From NCBI GenBank assembly GCA_031278495.1, contig JAITKG010000049.1, positions 1 to 5,487 on the forward strand: 5,487 bases of DNA, in the 5' to 3' direction. Below are positions 3,701 to 5,487 of the stretch, one piece after another. The notes under the pieces are model-generated. The model was not told where the DNA came from. It saw nothing but the letters and a program-made list of their open reading frames with translations, and did no database searches. The translations under genes and the position numbers were made by a program. Position 1 is the stretch's first letter; each line of letters starts with the position of its first letter. Origin of the DNA: Prevotellaceae bacterium (GTDB taxonomy: Bacteria > Bacteroidota > Bacteroidia > Bacteroidales > UBA932).

Positions 3701-5487
3701 TTACAATGTGTCGCTAACCGTAGCCAACAATTTGGGAACGCATACAAAAACATCGCCGGCGGCGGTAATAGTGAAAAAGTTCCCGCTGGAAGTAAAATGG
3801 AAGTCCGGCTCCAATGGCTATACGACGTATCCACATAGCGGACAGCTCTTACCGGTAAATGGCGGGGCGGTACAGTTTACGGATGCCTCCCCCGTCAAAC
3901 CGGATACATGGACATGGACGTTTTCCGGCGGTACTCCTGCAACTGCTGCGGGAACAACAGCGGAAGCCATTTATCCGTCGGGTAAAGGCGCCTATGGCGT
4001 GAAACTGAAAATTGCCAATGATGTGGAAGAAAAAGAACAGGAAATACCGGATTATGTAAAAGTAGGTGGTACTTCCGACATTTGGAATGTGGCGGGTGGA
4101 GAAACCCCAGTAGCCCCGCAAAAGGCTTATGACTACTTTATTACAGGCGCCGACTACTTTTTTTCAAAAGTATCCGAACGATTCACCGCATCGGCTCCCG
4201 GAGTAGTTTCCAAAGTGCGGGTATATACTGCCGGTGTAACGCAAAATCCTTCCGACAGTATGATAGTTGCGATTTATTCAGACGACAAAGGGCTGCCGGG
4301 TACGCTCCTTTCACCGGAGATGCTGGTGCTGGGCGGTTCTATTATCAACGACGGTTATAATATCATTACTTTCCCCACGCCGGTGGGCGTTCCGGAAGCA
4401 TTCCATGTAGTAGTCGGTTCTACCAATCGTCTTTCTACTTCTTTTGGAATACCGTCTGTTAAAAACAGGGAAGAAAATCAATATAACACGGTGAAAGTGT
4501 TTAGCGATGCATGGTACGATTTAGCGGAATATATGCAAGCTTTTTTTAACGTAAAAGTGTATGTTTCCATGAACATTGTGCCTGAATTTACCTTTACCGC
4601 GTTTGAGTTAACAACGAAAGACACCATCAAAAAGAAAAATATAGACTTGAAGGAAGAAACTGTTACTTTCAAAACCGATGCGTCTGCATGGACAGCCGCC
4701 GCCGACTCGTGGATTACGTTGAACGAAACAAGCGGTACGGCAACCAATGTGACGCTGAAGTTTACCGTAGCGGAAAATAAAGCGCCGGAAGTCCGGGAAG
4801 GCGTTATTACTATAACTGCCGGCGGCGCGCGGACGCTTGTTACCGTGCAACAGGGCGGCGGCGTTCCCCGTAACTTGAAAGCCGCCTATAATGACGAAAA
4901 TAAATCGGTGAAACTGGCATGGAAAGATGCGGTAGAGCCTTTCTTTGGTATTTTCGACGACATGGAAGCCCATACGACGCCAGCCATAAACTCTCCGGGT
5001 ACGGTCGGGTGGACGTATATTGACGGTGACGGGGAAAATGTGTGGCCCAACTTTTCCGGGATAAATCCAGCTATAACAGGAAAAATGGCATTGATAGCGC
5101 TGGAGTTTGATCCTGCTGTCGGTTGGACTCATTCCGGTACTAAAGTATTAGCTATTCCTGTATTGGATAACGGGACGAAATCGAATGATGATTGGCTTAT
5201 CAGCCCGGCTTTGGATTTTGCCGCGAGTTATTCTGTTCCTTCTTTTACTTTCTCTTTCTGGGCAATGTCAGGGGATAATTACCGTTTGGAACGTATGAGA
5301 GTGGCTTATTCTACTACGGGTAACGCGAAAGGCGATTTTGTTCGTGTGTGTACCGCCGAACCATACATAGAGGTTCCGGATACATGGACAAAATATAGCT
5401 ATACCATTCCGGCGGAAGCCAAATATGTTGCCATCAATGGCGTTTCTAATAACTCATTTATTCTCTTTATAGATGATATCGCCATTG
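678..5487 (+). CDS. Secreted multidomain S1 serine protease, lysyl-endopeptidase-like (3' end outside window)
   Basis: The frame is open for 1603 codons with no stop and runs off the right edge. The start at 678 is chosen because it opens directly into a signal peptide (MKKNQLFKLL, hydrophobic core, cut at SFA|Q after residue 24). GGAG lies only one base before ATG, too close for normal pairing, which is usual in this phylum. A pro-region and a trypsin-fold peptidase with His293, Asp349 and Ser437 resemble Achromobacter protease I. Behind it are three PKD domains, two beta-sandwich modules, two choice-of-anchor J domains and a BACON domain, which suggest binding to glycans, proteins or cells. 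The protein is exported to the periplasm and then probably to the surface or medium by type IX secretion; the sorting domain is not in view. Six of the eight cysteines sit in the peptidase. The family is secure; the substrate is not, because the S1-pocket aspartate seems to be missing. No neighbour gene shows its pathway. Confidence 0.93.
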   Translation, partial: MKKNQLFKLLLLSFAIMWCIPSFAQIKRGGTPPSFAAANRVKRTVQEIKLLQAPNLVSLKAEDENRAKTGLMPRIAKILPASYTVENAGEWTTLPTGEKIWQLRLQSPGAIALSLYYDRFYLPEGSKLFIYSANKKHVVGAFTAADNPQFGPEFSTEMIAGDELVLEYVAPATATGMQVAPSSQLFLKSGAAKAMSNGGTQPVISISGIGYVYNSAIISVSPAFYKPTGPGNEGRSAACMVNINCPEGGAWQDQKKGVAATIQRIAGAEWLCSGTILNNTAKDRTPYFLMAYHCSEANGKVATAADLNQWRFYFHFERTDCDNSSPVAAYLTATGAQRLVATHINGGSDGLLLRLNTNIPDDWDVYFNGWNRSNTPMNSGVGIHHPRGDVKKISFITAPSTDDTWASVEGIGAPDAHWNIKWGTVNGKKGITEGGSSGSPLFDENGLVVGSLSGGNGNASDVCVTSTYSLYGKLWWHWDQSPDPNQHMAKYLDPIGSGVTTLEGMYSPQETAANFVAGDTSIYVTQSIEYKDISTLAATWKWTFEGGTPASHIGRTPPVIQYNTVGVFTTTLIINEGTTSEKTATKTITVSVKDKLVEEITGTGATTNYYAPLGTLAGDYRYHRTAMLYHKEELDWMDGSGAITSLTWQKKADDSHARNIKIWMKHYPATAADLSVANSVAAISGLFADAKLVVDTAGFKNTTGYYEFSFNQGDKQFSYDPNHSLLILVETDYGDDTPTVTSVTPARTMPNHTKAYVEKKNGTTTEASVSSRPVVRMTYKITPVTPVADFTISNAAGIFMEKFDANQFPAGWTVEKPGASNNKWILDKFFAPHDFTVIDPSNVYSAAISWDTDNVVDSWLISPVISIPATAVPKISFYALWGGSDAPAGMLKFYISEGNGKNWVEKWANIYEDLGAWRQVILDIREYAGKNIQLAWQYFGKNLDAAGIDNVFISGQQDTEITIYEGEAVSFTDRSAGPPIFWQWTLPGATPATAAATNLTATYTAAGTYNVSLTVANNLGTHTKTSPAAVIVKKFPLEVKWKSGSNGYTTYPHSGQLLPVNGGAVQFTDASPVKPDTWTWTFSGGTPATAAGTTAEAIYPSGKGAYGVKLKIANDVEEKEQEIPDYVKVGGTSDIWNVAGGETPVAPQKAYDYFITGADYFFSKVSERFTASAPGVVSKVRVYTAGVTQNPSDSMIVAIYSDDKGLPGTLLSPEMLVLGGSIINDGYNIITFPTPVGVPEAFHVVVGSTNRLSTSFGIPSVKNREENQYNTVKVFSDAWYDLAEYMQAFFNVKVYVSMNIVPEFTFTAFELTTKDTIKKKNIDLKEETVTFKTDASAWTAAADSWITLNETSGTATNVTLKFTVAENKAPEVREGVITITAGGARTLVTVQQGGGVPRNLKAAYNDENKSVKLAWKDAVEPFFGIFDDMEAHTTPAINSPGTVGWTYIDGDGENVWPNFSGINPAITGKMALIALEFDPAVGWTHSGTKVLAIPVLDNGTKSNDDWLISPALDFAASYSVPSFTFSFWAMSGDNYRLERMRVAYSTTGNAKGDFVRVCTAEPYIEVPDTWTKYSYTIPAEAKYVAINGVSNNSFILFIDDIAI
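750..1376 (+). other. Pro-region, residues 25 to about 233
   Basis: About 210 residues separate the signal peptide from the peptidase. The segment LSLYYDRFYLPEGSKLFIYS (114-133), followed by VVGAFTAADN and IAGDELVLEY, matches the conserved N-terminal region of Bacteroidota lysyl-endopeptidase-like proteins. By analogy with Achromobacter protease I it should act as a folding aid removed on maturation. Comparison places the mature N-terminus near Gly234, five residues before the first peptidase cysteine. The actual cleavage site cannot be read from sequence. Confidence 0.6.
1377..2198 (+). other. Trypsin-fold peptidase domain, residues about 234-507
   Basis: The diagnostic blocks appear in order: CMVNINCPEGG (239-249), FLMAYHC with catalytic His293, GGSDGLLLRLN with Asp349, GIHHPRGDVKKIS (382-394), and EGGSSGSPLF with Ser437. 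His to Asp is 56 residues, the same as in Achromobacter protease I (57 to 113, from memory). Cys239, 245, 272, 294, 321 and 463 match its six cysteines, predicting pairs 239-463, 245-321 and 272-294. The domain closes with YLDPIGSGVTTLEGM. The triad is complete, so it should be active. The loop after Cys463 is short and has Ser469 where Asp225 is expected; Ser453 replaces His210. Confidence 0.92.
2205..2459 (+). other. PKD domain 1, residues about 510-594
   Basis: This Ig-like beta-sandwich directly follows the peptidase. It shows AANFVAGDTSIYVTQSIEYK, the WKWTFEGGTPA signature (540-550), QYNTVGVFTTTLII and a closing TKTITV strand. Such domains act as spacers and sometimes bind protein or polysaccharide substrates. 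Confidence 0.82.
2466..3023 (+). other. Bacteroidales beta-sandwich module, residues about 597-782
   Basis: The pattern YRYHRTAMLYHKEEL (620-634), ITSLTWQKK (644-652) and NIKIWMKHYP (659-668), later HSLLILVETDYG (723-734), resembles an unnamed or loosely named module recurring in secreted Bacteroidales proteases and adhesins, often beside PKD and Fn3 domains. I recognise the pattern but cannot give a reliable family name or ligand. Confidence 0.5.
3066..3539 (+). other. Choice-of-anchor J (cleaved adhesin) domain 1, residues about 797-954
   Basis: Hallmarks are MEKFDANQFPAGWTV near the start, DSWLISPVISI (857-867), the central strand PKISFYALW and the closing GIDNVFIS (947-954). This jelly-roll family includes the haemagglutinin/adhesin domains of Porphyromonas gingipains, which bind host proteins and cells. 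The ligand here is unknown. Confidence 0.82.
3546..3779 (+). other. PKD domain 2, residues about 957-1034
   Basis: The segment begins TEITIYEGEAVSFTDRS and carries WQWTLPGATPATAA (982-995) and TYTAAGTYNVSLTVANN, the classic PKD turn and strand. It is clearly related to the first and third copies in this protein. Confidence 0.85.
3780..4070 (+). other. PKD domain 3, residues about 1035-1131
   Basis: The domain follows PKD 2 without a linker. It has GGAVQFTDASPV (1063-1074), WTWTFSGGTPATAA (1078-1091) and GAYGVKLKIAN (1104-1114). It carries an extra N-terminal segment (about 1035-1060) compared with the other copies. Confidence 0.78.
4107..4577 (+). other. Second beta-sandwich module, residues about 1144-1300
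   Basis: It contains SERFTASAPGVVSKVRVY (1166-1183), a MIVAIYSDDKGLPGTLLSPE segment (1195-1214) and FHVVVGSTNRL (1242-1252). This layout, a strand pair, a 'DDxGLPG' turn and a late 'FxVVVG' strand, recurs in Bacteroidota extracellular proteins and looks like a jelly-roll. I cannot assign a named family with confidence. Confidence 0.45.
4629..4859 (+). other. BACON domain, residues about 1318-1394
   Basis: The order is typical: a strand ETVTFKTDASAW, then SWITLNETSGT (1344-1354), LKFTVAENKAPEVREG (1360-1375), VITITAGG and a closing TLVTVQQGG. BACON domains are Bacteroidota-specific Ig-like modules, first proposed to bind carbohydrate or mucin and now often viewed as spacers. Confidence 0.85.
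4863..5487 (+). other. Fn3-like strands running into choice-of-anchor J domain 2 (truncated)
   Basis: VPRNLKAAYNDENKSVKLAW (1396-1415) has the first two strands of an Fn3 domain. It leads into IFDDMEAH (1425-1432), GWTYIDGDGEN (1444-1454), DDWLISPALDF (1504-1514), TFSFWAMSG and FIDDIAI at the edge (1597-1603), the marks of a second choice-of-anchor J domain. In gingipain-type adhesins such domains sit between Fn3 halves, so the rest of the Fn3 is expected just beyond the window. Confidence 0.78.

Noticed and set aside
3626..3838. Plus-strand ORF of 70 codons in another frame
   Set aside because: It overlaps PKD domain 2 of the protease entirely and its product resembles no protein.
689..5132. 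Numerous minus-strand ORFs of 65-174 codons opposite the protease, the longest at 4608-5132
   Set aside because: All lie antisense to a continuous 1603-codon frame with recognisable domains throughout. Their products have no signal, domain or sensible composition, so they are shadows.

Overview
The window looks like a piece of a Bacteroidota genome, most likely from the order Bacteroidales. The grounds are an AT-rich intergenic region, a promoter-like site of the Bacteroidota type (TTG, 20 bp, TAGTTTTG), a start codon without a well-spaced Shine-Dalgarno sequence, and one very long secreted protein built from modules typical of the phylum: a lysyl-endopeptidase-like S1 protease, PKD domains, choice-of-anchor J (cleaved adhesin) domains and a BACON domain. 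The species cannot be told from the sequence.

Layout. Positions 1-677 are intergenic and rich in A and T. They hold an interrupted inverted repeat (19-85), a small repeat cluster (110-186) made of two copies of GCCGCGATAGC around a heptamer tandem repeat and a GC-rich hairpin, an AT-rich stretch with no convincing gene (187-408), a perfect 22-bp palindrome (409-430), a predicted promoter (440-470) and a doubtful 35-codon basic ORF (520-627). From 678 to the right edge, one plus-strand reading frame is open without a stop for 1603 codons, and the window ends inside it. Base composition shifts at about 678 from AT-rich to roughly balanced.

The protein. It has a signal peptide (residues 1-24), a pro-region (25 to about 233), and a trypsin-fold peptidase (about 234-507) with triad His293, Asp349 and Ser437. 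The six cysteines of the peptidase match the three disulfides of Achromobacter protease I. A long C-terminal array follows: PKD, a Bacteroidales beta-sandwich module, choice-of-anchor J, PKD, PKD, a second beta-sandwich module, BACON, and an Fn3-like strand pair leading into a second choice-of-anchor J domain that is cut by the window end. The likely role is an exported or surface-anchored protease-adhesin, probably sent out by the type IX secretion system, but the C-terminal sorting domain that would prove this lies outside the window.

The most notable point is that the residue lining the lysine-binding pocket in Achromobacter protease I (Asp225) appears to be Ser469 here, in a loop three residues shorter. 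This enzyme may therefore not be a lysyl endopeptidase. No mobile element, CRISPR array, RNA gene or multi-gene system was found.
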